A stretch of 64,000 bases of DNA from Chelatococcus sambhunathii (GTDB lineage: Bacteria; Pseudomonadota; Alphaproteobacteria; Rhizobiales; Beijerinckiaceae). The notes beneath the pieces were generated by a model. That model did no database searches and was not told the origin of the DNA. It saw nothing but the letters and a program-made list of their open reading frames with translations. Every line of letters begins with the position of its first letter. Position 1 is the first letter of the stretch. Positions 40,260-48,838 of the stretch are shown one piece after another. A program made the translations under genes and the position numbers. The stretch lies in NCBI RefSeq assembly GCF_001418005.1, contig NZ_LIOL01000004.1:62001-126000 (forward strand), written 5' to 3'.

Positions 40260-42563
40260 ATGGCGGGCGTCGACGCGACGTACGTGCCCGCGCGCGCGGG
40301 CACGATTCTCGGAATTGCGCGCTCCATAGCACATCCCGCCTATAGAAGGCTCGTTCTGGCGGAACCCTGGCTGCGCCTTGCCGTTCCGGCGCTGCTCGTC
40401 GTCTTTCTCGTCTCGCTGGTCACGGGAGCCTCGCTGCAGGCCGTCGACGCGCGCAACGAGGCACTCAACGACGCCGCCGCCGAAATTGACACGCTCGCCT
40501 CGCTCGCCGCGCGCGTGCTGAATGCCGAGATCGCCCGCGGCGACAGTCCTGCTGCGACGCGCGATCTCGTCGCCGCCTTCGAGCGGCAGATCCCGGCGCC
40601 AATGATCGGGAACGGGCGCAGCCTCCTTCTCACCGACGCCACGGGCGCCCTGATCGGGGCCATCCCGGCCCAGCTTGCCACCGGCGAGCCGCTGGTCGAT
40701 GTCCTTGGTTCGTCCCAACCCCTCACGACCTTCGCCGACCGGGCTGGCGTGCTGCGCCTGACCCTCCCCGGCGGCACCGATGCGCTCGCCACCGTGCGCA
40801 ATCTCGGTGCCGGCGGCGGCCAGCTTGCGGTAGTGCAGCCCGTCTCGGGTGCACTTGCCCCCTGGCGGGCCCAGACCTGGGGCCAGATGACGCTGATCGC
40901 CGCCGCGGCCTTCGTGCTGCTCGCCATCTCCGCCGCCTATTTCATGCAGGCTGGCCGGGCCAAGGCCGCCGACGAGATCTGCGACAAGGTGAAGGAGCGG
41001 GTCGACGCCGCTCTCAATCGCGGCCGCTGCGGCCTGTGGGACTGGGACATCGCCCGAGGACGCATCTACTGGTCCGATTCCATGTATGCCATCCTCGGCT
41101 ACCGCCGGCGCGACGAGTTCCTGTCCTTCGGCGAGGTCAACGGCCTCGTCCACCCGGACGACACGGATCTCTACGGACTCGCCGACATGCTGGCGGCCTC
41201 GCGCACCACGGCCATCGACCACGATTTCCGCATCCGAGCCGCGAACGGCGAGTGGGTGTGGATCAATGCCCGCGCCGAGATCGTCGACGGGGACCCGGCG
41301 GAGGGCCCGCATCTCGTCGGCATCGCCGTCGACATTACCGAGCAGCGCCGCCTCGCCGAGCGTACTGCGACCGCCGACATGCGCCTGCGCGATGCCATCG
41401 AGACCATCTCAGAGGCCTTCGTGCTGTGGGACGCCGACAACCGGCTCGTGATGTGCAACTCCAAGTTCCAGAAGCTGCACGGCCTGCCGGCGGACGCCGC
41501 CGCCGCCGGGCGCAGCTATGCCGAGATCATGGATGCGAGCCGCCCGCCCGTCGTCACCACCCAGGCCCTGACGGGCGAGCAGGCCAATATCGGCGCGCGC
41601 AGCTTCGAGGCGCGCCTCGCCGACGGACGCTGGCTGCAGATCAACGAGCGCCGCACGAAGGACGGCGGCTACGTCTCGGTCGGCACCGACATCACGGCCC
41701 TGAAACGCCACGAGGAGAAGCTGCTCGATTCCGAGCGGCGGCTCATCGCCACGGTGATGGACCTCAAGCGATCCCGCCAGAAGCTCGAGGTCCAGGCCCA
41801 GCAGCTCGCCGACCTCGCCGAGCGCTACCTCGAGCAGAAGGCCCATGCGGAGGGCGCCAACCGCGCCAAATCCGAGTTCCTCGCCAACATGAGCCACGAG
41901 TTGCGCACGCCGCTCAACGCCATCATCGGCTTCTCCGAGATCATGGAAAGCGGCATCTTCGGCGCTCTCGGCAACGAGAAGTACACGGAGTACTGCCACG
42001 ACATCCGCCAGAGCGGGCAATATCTGCTCGCCGTCATCAACGACATTCTCGACATGTCGCGCATCGAGGCCGGCCGCCACAAGCTGGAGAAGGAGCGCAT
42101 CGCCCTCGACAAGGTGATGACGGAGGCCGTGCGCTCGGTGGCGGAGGCCGCAGAGGCGAAGAACATCGTGCTCGACCTCGAGACGCTGCCGGCCCAGACG
42201 CTCGACGCCGACCCGCGGGCGCTGCGGCAGATCCTCGTCAACCTGCTGCGCAATGCGGTCAAGTTCACGCCGGAGGGAGGCCGGGTGGCGTTGCGCGCGC
42301 GCAGCGCGGCGCAGGCCGTCAACATCTATGTCGAGGACAACGGCATCGGCATCCCGGGCGAGGCCATCGGCAAGCTCGGCCAGCCCTTCACCCAGGTCGA
42401 GACCGAATACAGCAAGACCTACAAGGGCTCTGGCCTCGGCCTTGCCATCGCCCGCTCGCTGACGGAACTGCACGGGGGCGCCCTGCGCATCCGCTCGACC
42501 CCAGGTTCCGGTACCATCGTCATGGTGCACCTGCCCCAGGCGGAGCAGCGCAAGGCGGCGTGA
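40260..42563 (+). CDS. PAS-domain sensor histidine kinase, PleC/DivJ-like
   Basis: A 767-residue membrane kinase. Two membrane segments (about residues 37-58 and 205-228) enclose a periplasmic region of roughly 145 residues. Two PAS domains follow (about 245-365 and 380-480), then the H-box SEFLANMSHELRTPLNAIIG (His near 545) and a HATPase domain with VEDNGIGIPG and GSGLGLAIARSL. The H-box and following GFSEIMESG.FG.LGN.KYTEYC stretch is the wording shared by alphaproteobacterial PleC, DivJ and PdhS kinases that act on DivK/CtrA control of the cell cycle. No response regulator gene is adjacent, which also fits that group. Assignment to PleC itself is inference. Confidence 0.82.
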   Translation: MAGVDATYVPARAGTILGIARSIAHPAYRRLVLAEPWLRLAVPALLVVFLVSLVTGASLQAVDARNEALNDAAAEIDTLASLAARVLNAEIARGDSPAATRDLVAAFERQIPAPMIGNGRSLLLTDATGALIGAIPAQLATGEPLVDVLGSSQPLTTFADRAGVLRLTLPGGTDALATVRNLGAGGGQLAVVQPVSGALAPWRAQTWGQMTLIAAAAFVLLAISAAYFMQAGRAKAADEICDKVKERVDAALNRGRCGLWDWDIARGRIYWSDSMYAILGYRRRDEFLSFGEVNGLVHPDDTDLYGLADMLAASRTTAIDHDFRIRAANGEWVWINARAEIVDGDPAEGPHLVGIAVDITEQRRLAERTATADMRLRDAIETISEAFVLWDADNRLVMCNSKFQKLHGLPADAAAAGRSYAEIMDASRPPVVTTQALTGEQANIGARSFEARLADGRWLQINERRTKDGGYVSVGTDITALKRHEEKLLDSERRLIATVMDLKRSRQKLEVQAQQLADLAERYLEQKAHAEGANRAKSEFLANMSHELRTPLNAIIGFSEIMESGIFGALGNEKYTEYCHDIRQSGQYLLAVINDILDMSRIEAGRHKLEKERIALDKVMTEAVRSVAEAAEAKNIVLDLETLPAQTLDADPRALRQILVNLLRNAVKFTPEGGRVALRARSAAQAVNIYVEDNGIGIPGEAIGKLGQPFTQVETEYSKTYKGSGLGLAIARSLTELHGGALRIRSTPGSGTIVMVHLPQAEQRKAA

Positions 42564-42574
42564 GGCGCAGGAAA

Positions 42575-42590
42575 GGCCCCTCGCGGGGCC
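42575..42590 (+). terminator. Candidate terminator hairpin after the histidine kinase gene
   Basis: A perfect GGCCCC-TCGC-GGGGCC stem begins 12 bp after the stop. A longer GGCGC/GCGCC pair encloses it. There is no T-run, so termination efficiency is uncertain. Confidence 0.45.
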
Positions 42591-42680
42591 CGCGCCGTCT
42601 CGCCCTGCCGGTCAGGCGGCTGTCCGCTGACGGACACGGAAGGTAGAAACGGAGCGGGGAGCCGAACGGAAAACAGCAAC

Positions 42681-42802
42681 GCGCAACCTCTCCACGTCAT
42701 GGCCGGGCATGTCCCGGCCATCCACGCCTTTTGGCCTGGCGCAATCGTCCCGGCGTGGATGCCCGCGACAAGCGCGGGCATGACGCGGGGAGAGGTGGCG
42801 CC
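42681..42802 (+). repeat. REPIN copy 1
   Basis: The element consists of one REP hairpin (ATGGCCGGG / CCCGGCCAT, loop CATGT) with the extension CCACGCC, a 20-odd-bp spacer, then an inverted REP (GGCGTGG, ATGCCCGCG / CGCGGGCAT, loop ACAAG). Outer conserved flanks are GCGCAACCTC and GAGGTGGCGCC, which themselves are partly inverted. Confidence 0.82.
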
Positions 42803-42880
42803 GCGGTGGATATTTCCCTGCCGTCATGCCCGTGCCTAATCGCATAGCCGTCCGTTGGCGGGAACGAACGGGGAGCCACC

Positions 42881-43002
42881 GCGCAACCTCTTCACGTCAT
42901 GGCCGGGCTTGTCCCGGCCATCCACGCCTTTTGGCCTGGTACAATCGTCCCGGCGTGGATGCCCGCGACAAGCGCGGGCATGACGCGGGGGGAGGTGGCG
43001 CC
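42881..43002 (+). repeat. REPIN copy 2
   Basis: This copy has the same order and length as copy 1, with only a handful of base changes over 122 bp. The first hairpin loop is CTTGT, which is complementary to the second loop ACAAG. It ends 73 bp before the GIY-YIG start codon. Confidence 0.82.
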
Positions 43003-43075
43003 AAGATTCCCCGGCGGGGCATCCCGGCAATCCCGAAGAGCCGCGCTTGTCGCCGATGTGCATGCCTGCTCTTCT

Positions 43076-43369
43076 ATGAACATGCGGGGCGGCTGGGTTT
43101 ACATCATGACCAACAGGCCGAACGGCACGCTCTATATCGGCGTGACGAGCAACCTCGCGCGTCGCGCATGGGAGCACCACGAAAGCATGATCGACGGCTT
43201 CACCAAACGCTATGGCTTGAAGCAGCTCGTCTATTACGAAGCTTACGAGGATATTCGCAGCGCCATCCAACGCGAGAGCAACATGAAGCACTGGCCGCGC
43301 CGTTGGAAGATACGGCTCATCCTCGAAATGAACCCGCAGTGGCGGGATCTCTACGAGACGCTCGCCTGA
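43076..43369 (+). CDS. GIY-YIG nuclease superfamily protein
   Basis: A 97-residue single-domain protein. The GIY-YIG core is VYIMTNRPNGTLYIGVTSNL (about residues 7-26), followed by RRAWEHHESMIDGFTKRYGLKQLVYYE and IQRESNMKHWPRRWKIRLI, with the expected Arg, His and Glu for metal-dependent DNA cleavage. The group is often annotated as UPF0213/YhbQ-like. The start is ATG 43076 or 43082; the frame is open to 42899, but those codons translate REPIN copy 2. It is flanked by a direct REPIN on the left and an inverted one on the right. Confidence 0.85.
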   Translation: MNMRGGWVYIMTNRPNGTLYIGVTSNLARRAWEHHESMIDGFTKRYGLKQLVYYEAYEDIRSAIQRESNMKHWPRRWKIRLILEMNPQWRDLYETLA

Positions 43370-43392
43370 AGGAGAAGCGCAACGCTTCCCTG

Positions 43393-43500
43393 TCGTCATG
43401 CCCGCGCTTGTCGCGGGCATCGACGCCAGGACCAATGCACGAAGGCAAACGGCGTGGATGGCCGGGACGAACCCGGCCATGACGCGGGGAGAGGTGGCGC
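43393..43500 (-). repeat. REPIN copy 3, inverted
   Basis: The reverse-oriented copy has ATGCCCGCG-CTTGT-CGCGGGCAT first and ATGGCCGGG-type arms (loop ACGAA) second, ending in GACGCGGGGAGAGGTGGCGC. It lies between the GIY-YIG gene and the end of glnE. The spacer differs from that of copies 1 and 2. Confidence 0.8.
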
Positions 43501-43547
43501 TTCACGGCCGTGCAGCGGCTCGCCCGGTCCGCAAGGGGGGGAGCGTC

Positions 43548-46523
43548 CTACCCCTTCGCCTTGCGGGACTTCGCCTTGCCGCCGGCGCCCAGAAGTTCGT
43601 TGAAGGTGGCGCGCACCTGGCGGCGCGTGTCGTCGAGCGTCCGGGCCAGCACCTTCTGGTCGGGCAGGCCAACGGCCGTGGCGATGCGCTTCTGGATCGC
43701 CGGGGCGACGGCCTTGGGGTCGAAGCGGCCCTCCACCGTCAGGCGCTGCCAGTGGAAGACGCTCGACAGAAGGTCGTAGGCGGGACGCAAGACGTCGGCG
43801 TGGTCCGGCGCGATGAACCCCTTCTCGGCTGCGCGGGCAAGGACATGGGCCGTGCCGGGCACGATCAGGGCCGGCTCCGTCGCCGCATGGGCCAGCATCA
43901 GGAACTGGGCGATGAACTCGATGTCCACCAGGCCGCCCGCGGCGAGCTTGAGGTCACCCGGGTCGTCCTCCCCCTTCTCCTCGGCGATGAGGGCGCGCAT
44001 CTCGCGGATGTCGGTGGCGAGCTTCTCGCGATCGCGCGCCTCGCTCAGCACCGCCGTGATCGCTTCCTCCACATCGGCCGCGAGGGAGGCGTCTCCGGCG
44101 ATGACGCGGGCCCGCGTCAACGCCATGTGCTCCCAGGTCTCAGCCTCGTTCTTCTGATAGGCGAGGAAGCCATCGAACTGCGTCGCGACGGGCCCCTTGC
44201 GACCCGAGGGGCGCAGGCGCATGTCGACCTCGTAGAGCCTGCCGCGCCTCGTCGGCACGGTCAGCGCGCTGACGAGGCGCTGGGTCAGGCGGCTGTAGTA
44301 GACGACGGCATCGAGAGGCCGGCGGCCGTCGCTCTCCCGCCTCTCGGCATCAAAATCGTAGATGACGACGAGGTCGAGATCGGAAGCAGCTGTCATCTCG
44401 CGCGCCCCAAGGCGGCCGAGGCCGACGACGACCGCGCGCCCGCCGGGCACCTTGCCATGCTCCTCCTCAAAGGCGGCCTGCGCGGCCTCGAGGCTGAGGC
44501 GCACGGCGGCCTGCGCCACGGCCGCGAAGGCCTCCCCGGCGCGCGGCGGCGACAGGATATCGGAGAGGAAGCGCGCGCCGACGAGGAAATTCTCCTGCCG
44601 CACGGCCTCGCGCAGCCGGTCGAGAAAATCCTCGTAGCTCGCCGGCTTGCCGAGGAGGCCGCGCAGGCGCGCCTCGATCGCCGCCTCGTCGCTCGTCGGA
44701 TCGAGGAACGTCGGGTCGATGACGGCATCGAGCACGTGCGGGCTGGCGGAGACGACCTCGGCAAGCCGCGGGGCGCCGCCGAGAAGATCGGCAAAGAGAC
44801 GCAGCAGCCGCTCGTTGGAGCGGAGCATGGAGAGAAGCTCGACGGCGGCCGGCATGCGGCCGAAGGCCTCGTCGAGCGCCGCCAGCGCCGCATCCGGCGC
44901 CGCCGTCTGGCCGAGCGCGGTCAGGAGCGCCGGCGTCAGTTCCGTCAGCACCTCGCGCGCGCGGGCGCTGGTGACGGCGGAGCGGCGGCCGAAGTGCCAG
45001 CCACGCACGGTCTCCGCGACGCGCGGCGGATCGGAGAAGCCGAGCCGCCGCAGGGTCTCGAGCGTCTCCGGGTCGTCGCTCGTGCCGGTGAAAACGAGGC
45101 TGCCGGCCTCCGCCGCGAGTTCCGGCCCCTCCTCGAACAGCATGGCATAGTGGCCCTGCACCTTGCGCGCATGGGCTGTCAGCGCCTCGCCGAAAGCTTC
45201 CACGGTCGCAAAGCCGCAGAAGCGGGCGACGCACGCCAGCGCCTCGGCGTCGTCCGGCAGGCGCTGCGTCTGTTCGTCCGCCACCATCTGCAACCGGTGC
45301 TCGACGGTGCGCAGGAAAATATAGGCCGCCGCCATGTCGTCGCGCGCCTGGGGCGTGATCCACTTCTCCTCGACAAGCGCATCGAGCACCTCGAGCGTGC
45401 GGCGCCCGCGCAGCGAGGGGCGGCGTCCGCCGAAGACGAGTTGCTGCGTCTGCACGAAGAACTCGATTTCGCGGATGCCGCCGCGGCCGAGCTTGATATC
45501 GTGGCCGGCGACCGCAATGGCCTCGTGGCCGCGCACGGCATGGATCTGCCGCTTCATCGCGTGGATATCGGCGATGGTGGCGAAGTCGAAGTACTTGCGC
45601 CAGACGAAAGGGCGCAGGTCGGAGAGGAAGCGCTCGCCGAGCGCGATGTCGCCGGCCACCGGCCGCGCCTTGATGAAGGCCGCGCGCTCCCAGTTCTGGC
45701 CGACGCTCTCGTAATAGGAGAAGGCGGCCGGAAGCGACACGGCAACGGCCGTCGAGCCGGGATCGGGTCTGAGGCGCAGGTCGACGCGGAAGACATAGCC
45801 GTCGCCGGTGCGCTCCTGCAGGATCTTCACGAGCCCCTGTGTCAGCCGCACGAAGAAGGGCGCCGGCTCCAGCCCCTCGCGCAGCGGCGCCTCGGGATCG
45901 AAGAAGACGACGAGGTCGATGTCGCTCGAATAGTTGAGTTCCCGCGCCCCGTGCTTGCCGAGCGCCAGCACGACGAAGCCCGGCCCCTCCCCGTCCGCTG
46001 CCGTAAGGCGTCCGGCCTGCCGCGCCTCGCGCAGGAGGAAGGCGACCGCCGCCGCGACGCAGGCATCGGCGAAATCGCTGAGCGCGCGCGTGACCTCCGG
46101 CAGGCGCCACAGGCCACCGCAATCGCACAACGCGACGAAGAGCGCGAACTCAGCCCTGAGGCGCCGGAGACGGCGCATGATGTCCGCGACCTCCTCCGCC
46201 TCCTCCCCGGCACGCTGCACATCGGCGAGGATGCGTGCGCAGATCGCGTCCGGGGGGCCCTCGATCAGGGCCAGGAACCGCTCGGGCTTCGTCGTCGCGA
46301 GCCGCCACAGGAAGGGCGAATAGTCGGCGAAGGCGGCGGTGAGGCTCGCAAGCTGCGGATGCGCATCGAGGAGACGGCCAAGGGCGGCGGAGGTGGCGTC
46401 CCCGTCGAGGAGGTCGGCGGCGATGCGTGCAACGGCCGGCTTGCCGGGCGGAGCCGGCAGGCAGCGGGCCATGGCTGCGAGAGGCGTTGCTTCCTGCCCT
46501 GTCACGTTTTGTTTCTTGCCCAT
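43548..46523 (-). CDS. glnE: GlnE, bifunctional glutamine synthetase adenylyltransferase/deadenylase
   Basis: A 991-residue cytosolic enzyme that adds AMP to glutamine synthetase, or removes it, according to nitrogen status. It has two nucleotidyltransferase domains: the N-terminal deadenylase with LGKHGARELNYSSDIDLVVF near residue 190, and the C-terminal adenylyltransferase with GLGRLGAREMTAASDLDLVV near residue 700. Both keep the G-X-G....SD.D pattern with the metal-binding acids. Each is followed by a helical PII-uridylyl-transferase-like domain. Length is normal for the family. Confidence 0.96.
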   Translation of the reverse strand: MGKKQNVTGQEATPLAAMARCLPAPPGKPAVARIAADLLDGDATSAALGRLLDAHPQLASLTAAFADYSPFLWRLATTKPERFLALIEGPPDAICARILADVQRAGEEAEEVADIMRRLRRLRAEFALFVALCDCGGLWRLPEVTRALSDFADACVAAAVAFLLREARQAGRLTAADGEGPGFVVLALGKHGARELNYSSDIDLVVFFDPEAPLREGLEPAPFFVRLTQGLVKILQERTGDGYVFRVDLRLRPDPGSTAVAVSLPAAFSYYESVGQNWERAAFIKARPVAGDIALGERFLSDLRPFVWRKYFDFATIADIHAMKRQIHAVRGHEAIAVAGHDIKLGRGGIREIEFFVQTQQLVFGGRRPSLRGRRTLEVLDALVEEKWITPQARDDMAAAYIFLRTVEHRLQMVADEQTQRLPDDAEALACVARFCGFATVEAFGEALTAHARKVQGHYAMLFEEGPELAAEAGSLVFTGTSDDPETLETLRRLGFSDPPRVAETVRGWHFGRRSAVTSARAREVLTELTPALLTALGQTAAPDAALAALDEAFGRMPAAVELLSMLRSNERLLRLFADLLGGAPRLAEVVSASPHVLDAVIDPTFLDPTSDEAAIEARLRGLLGKPASYEDFLDRLREAVRQENFLVGARFLSDILSPPRAGEAFAAVAQAAVRLSLEAAQAAFEEEHGKVPGGRAVVVGLGRLGAREMTAASDLDLVVIYDFDAERRESDGRRPLDAVVYYSRLTQRLVSALTVPTRRGRLYEVDMRLRPSGRKGPVATQFDGFLAYQKNEAETWEHMALTRARVIAGDASLAADVEEAITAVLSEARDREKLATDIREMRALIAEEKGEDDPGDLKLAAGGLVDIEFIAQFLMLAHAATEPALIVPGTAHVLARAAEKGFIAPDHADVLRPAYDLLSSVFHWQRLTVEGRFDPKAVAPAIQKRIATAVGLPDQKVLARTLDDTRRQVRATFNELLGAGGKAKSRKAKG

Positions 46524-46559
46524 TTTATAACCGGTGTTGAGAGCGACATTTCAGTGCTC

Positions 46560-46648
46560 GTCATGGCCGGGCCTGTCCCGGCCATCCACGCCCTCGACGT
46601 CGTGTGAGCGTCACGGCGTGGATGTCCGCGACAAGCGCGGGCATGACG
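46560..46648 (+). repeat. REPIN copy 4, short form
   Basis: It has the same two hairpins as the other copies (ATGGCCGGG / CCCGGCCAT with loop CCTGT, and a weakened ATGTCCGCG / CGCGGGCAT with loop ACAAG) but a different spacer and no conserved outer flanks. It occupies most of the gap between glnE and the histidine kinase gene. Confidence 0.75.
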
Positions 46649-46656
46649 GCCTGCCT

Positions 46657-48048
46657 TCATCCCTCGTTTTTCGCCAGCGGCAGCGCGAGGACGGCCCGCA
46701 GGCCCGGCCCGTTGTCCTCGAGCCGCAGCGCGCCCGTGTGCAGGCGCGCGACGGCCGAGGCGAGGCTGAGGCCGAGGCCGAAGCCCGGCTTGGAGCGCGC
46801 GCTTTCGAGACGCGCGAAGCGCTCCAGCACCCGTTCCCGCTCCCCTTCCGGAATGCCCGGGCCCCGGTCGCTCACCGCGATCTCCACCATGCCGCCGCGG
46901 CGCCGGGCGGTGATCTTCACCTCCGGCGTCGTCCGACAGCTTGTGCCGTATTTGAGGGCATTGTCCATCAGATTGGCGACGGCCTGGCTGATGAGCTCAC
47001 GATTGCCTCTGACCGGCAGGTCGGGCTCGATCGCGGCAACGAGCGGCATGCCCGCCTCCTCGGCGAGCGGCTCGTAGAGCTCCGCCAGGCTGCCGGCGAT
47101 CTCGGCCGCATCGAAACCGTCCATCGCGGCATTGGCATTGCCCGCCTCGAGCCGCGCGATCATCAGGAGCGCGTTGAAGATGCGGATGAGATTGTCCGAT
47201 TCGTCGATGATGCCTTCGAGCGCGGTGGCATATTCGTCCAATGAGCGCGCCGTGCGCAGCGCTTCCTCCGCCCTGTTGCGCAGGCGCGTCAGCGGCGTCT
47301 TGAGGTCGTGGGCGATGTTGTCCGACACCTCGCGCATGCCGGCCATCAACTCGCCGATGCGGCCGAGCATGTCGTTGAGGTTCTGCGCCAGGCGGTCGAG
47401 TTCGTCGCCGGTGCCGGTCACAGTGAGTCGCCCGTCGAGGTCGCCCTCCATGATGGTGCGCGTCGTCTCCGTCATCGCATCGACGCGCTTGAGCACGCGG
47501 CGTGTGATGAACCAGCCGCCAAGGCAGGCGAGCACGGTCACGAGGCCGATCGAGAGAACGAGCGCGCGGCGGATGACAGCCTGCAACTGCAGCCGCTCCT
47601 CGAGGTCGCGGCCGACGAGCAGGCGGAAGCCGCCGGGCAGCACATAGACGCGCACGAGGGCCCGGAACTCCCTGTCGCCCGTCTCGTCGCTGCGCCGATA
47701 GGCGATCTCGCGCGAGCCGGGCTCGTCGAGAATGCCGAAGGGCACTTCGACCACGTTGCCCGCCAGCCGCTCGCCGGCCATGGTCGTGACGAGATAGAGG
47801 GAGGCGCTCGGCGCGCGCGAGCGCCGGTCGATGATGTTGACGAGCCGGCGTATGCCGCCGATGCGGTACTGCTCGGCAAGGCCCTGCAGTTCGGCGTCGA
47901 TGGTGCCCTGGATCTGGTCGTCGAGCACACGTCGGGCATTCCAGGCCACATAGCCGAGGATGAAGCCGGCGAAGAGGACGAAGACGAGGAGATAGGCCGC
48001 CGACAGCTTGAAGGCCGTCGTGCGGAAGAGCTTACCGAGCCCCGTCAC
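46657..48048 (-). CDS. HAMP-domain sensor histidine kinase, partner of the DegP-linked regulator
   Basis: A 463-residue inner-membrane kinase. A first membrane segment (about residues 14-34) and a second (about 163-185) enclose a periplasmic sensor of roughly 130 residues. A HAMP linker follows, then the H-box NIAHDLKTPLTRL (His near 247) and the ATP-binding domain with NLMDNALKYG, SDRGPGIP and FGLGLSLASAVARLH. Its start overlaps the end of the response regulator gene by 17 bp. Downstream on this strand come the REPIN and glnE. Confidence 0.92.
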   Translation of the reverse strand: MTGLGKLFRTTAFKLSAAYLLVFVLFAGFILGYVAWNARRVLDDQIQGTIDAELQGLAEQYRIGGIRRLVNIIDRRSRAPSASLYLVTTMAGERLAGNVVEVPFGILDEPGSREIAYRRSDETGDREFRALVRVYVLPGGFRLLVGRDLEERLQLQAVIRRALVLSIGLVTVLACLGGWFITRRVLKRVDAMTETTRTIMEGDLDGRLTVTGTGDELDRLAQNLNDMLGRIGELMAGMREVSDNIAHDLKTPLTRLRNRAEEALRTARSLDEYATALEGIIDESDNLIRIFNALLMIARLEAGNANAAMDGFDAAEIAGSLAELYEPLAEEAGMPLVAAIEPDLPVRGNRELISQAVANLMDNALKYGTSCRTTPEVKITARRRGGMVEIAVSDRGPGIPEGERERVLERFARLESARSKPGFGLGLSLASAVARLHTGALRLEDNGPGLRAVLALPLAKNEG

Positions 48049-48724
48049 GGATCATGTATCCCGCTCCGCGCACCGTCTGGATCAGCGGCACGTCCTGTCC
48101 CTTGTCGATCTTCGCGCGCAGGCGCGAGACGTGCACGTCGATGACGTTCGTCTGCGGGTCGAAGTGATAGTCCCACACGTTCTCGAGCAGCATGGTGCGC
48201 GTCACCACCTGGCCGGCGTGCTTCATGAGATATTCGAGCAGGCGGAACTCGCGCGGCTGCAGTACGATCTCCTGCCCGGCGCGGGTTACCCGATGCGACA
48301 GGCGATTGAGTTCGAGGTCGCCGATCTGGTAGCTCGTGGGCTCGCCGTTCGCCCCCTTGCTGCGACGGGCGAGAACCTCGACGCGCGCCAGCAGCTCGGA
48401 GAAGGCGTAGGGCTTCGGCAGGTAGTCGTCGCCGCCGGCGCGCAGGCCCTTGACCCGGTCGTCCACCTGTCCGAGAGCGGAGAGGATGAGCACGGGCGTA
48501 TCCACCTTCTGCTCGCGCAGGGAGCGGATGAGCGACAGCCCGTCGAGCTTCGGCAGCATGCGGTCGACGACGAGGACGTCGTAGCCGCCCTCGCGCGCCA
48601 TGGCATAGCCATCGAGGCCGTCGGCCGCATGGTCCGCCACGTGGCCGGCTTCCCGGAAAGCCTTGACCATGTAGGCGCCGGCCTCCTGATCATCTTCGAT
48701 GACGAGAATCTTCATGGCGCTCAT
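48032..48724 (-). CDS. OmpR-family response regulator downstream of degP
   Basis: A 230-residue regulator. The receiver domain has the acidic pocket in VIEDDQEAG, the phospho-Asp in LVVDRMLPKLDG (about residue 54), and Lys in PKPYAFSELLARV. The C-terminal winged helix is of the OmpR/PhoB type (REFRLLEYLMKHAGQVVTRTMLL, then VHVSRLRAKID and IQTVRGAGYMI). I chose ATG 48724, with GGAG eight bases upstream; ATG 48715 is the alternative. Its place between degP and the kinase gene suggests control of an envelope stress response, possibly including degP itself. Confidence 0.92.
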   Translation of the reverse strand: MSAMKILVIEDDQEAGAYMVKAFREAGHVADHAADGLDGYAMAREGGYDVLVVDRMLPKLDGLSLIRSLREQKVDTPVLILSALGQVDDRVKGLRAGGDDYLPKPYAFSELLARVEVLARRSKGANGEPTSYQIGDLELNRLSHRVTRAGQEIVLQPREFRLLEYLMKHAGQVVTRTMLLENVWDYHFDPQTNVIDVHVSRLRAKIDKGQDVPLIQTVRGAGYMIRDGAR

Positions 48725-48747
48725 GGTAGCAACTCCGCAACGCAAAC

Positions 48748-48779
48748 GGCAGGCCGGACGCGGGGGTGTCCGACCTGCC
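48748..48779 (-). other. Strong intercistronic hairpin between degP and the response regulator gene
   Basis: GGCAGGCCGGAC and GTCCGACCTGCC pair at 11 of 12 positions around an 8-nt G-rich loop. The hairpin sits 23 bp before the regulator start and 59 bp after the degP stop. No T-run follows, so it may partly terminate, protect the degP message, or lower expression of the two downstream genes. Confidence 0.6.
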
Positions 48780-48838
48780 GCCATACGAGGAGGAGCGACG
48801 GGCCCGTGGCGACAGGCGGCCCGCCGCCCTCCCCGAAT

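Larger units (their letters stand above)
42564..43075. other. Intergenic region filled by two REPIN elements
   Basis: These 512 bases contain the candidate terminator, two direct copies of a 122-bp palindromic element (42681-42802 and 42881-43002, exactly 200 bp apart), and no supported gene. Open frames here, such as one beginning MAGLVPAIHAFWPG, are translations of the repeat. Confidence 0.75.

Noticed and set aside
42899-43075. An N-terminal extension of the GIY-YIG protein (MAGLVPAIHAFWPG...)
   Set aside because: These codons are a translation of REPIN copy 2, a common annotation artefact. The domain itself starts after 43076.
43398-46607. A 1069-residue plus-strand frame opposite glnE
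   Set aside because: It is a shadow of glnE that starts within a REPIN (its first codons translate the repeat).
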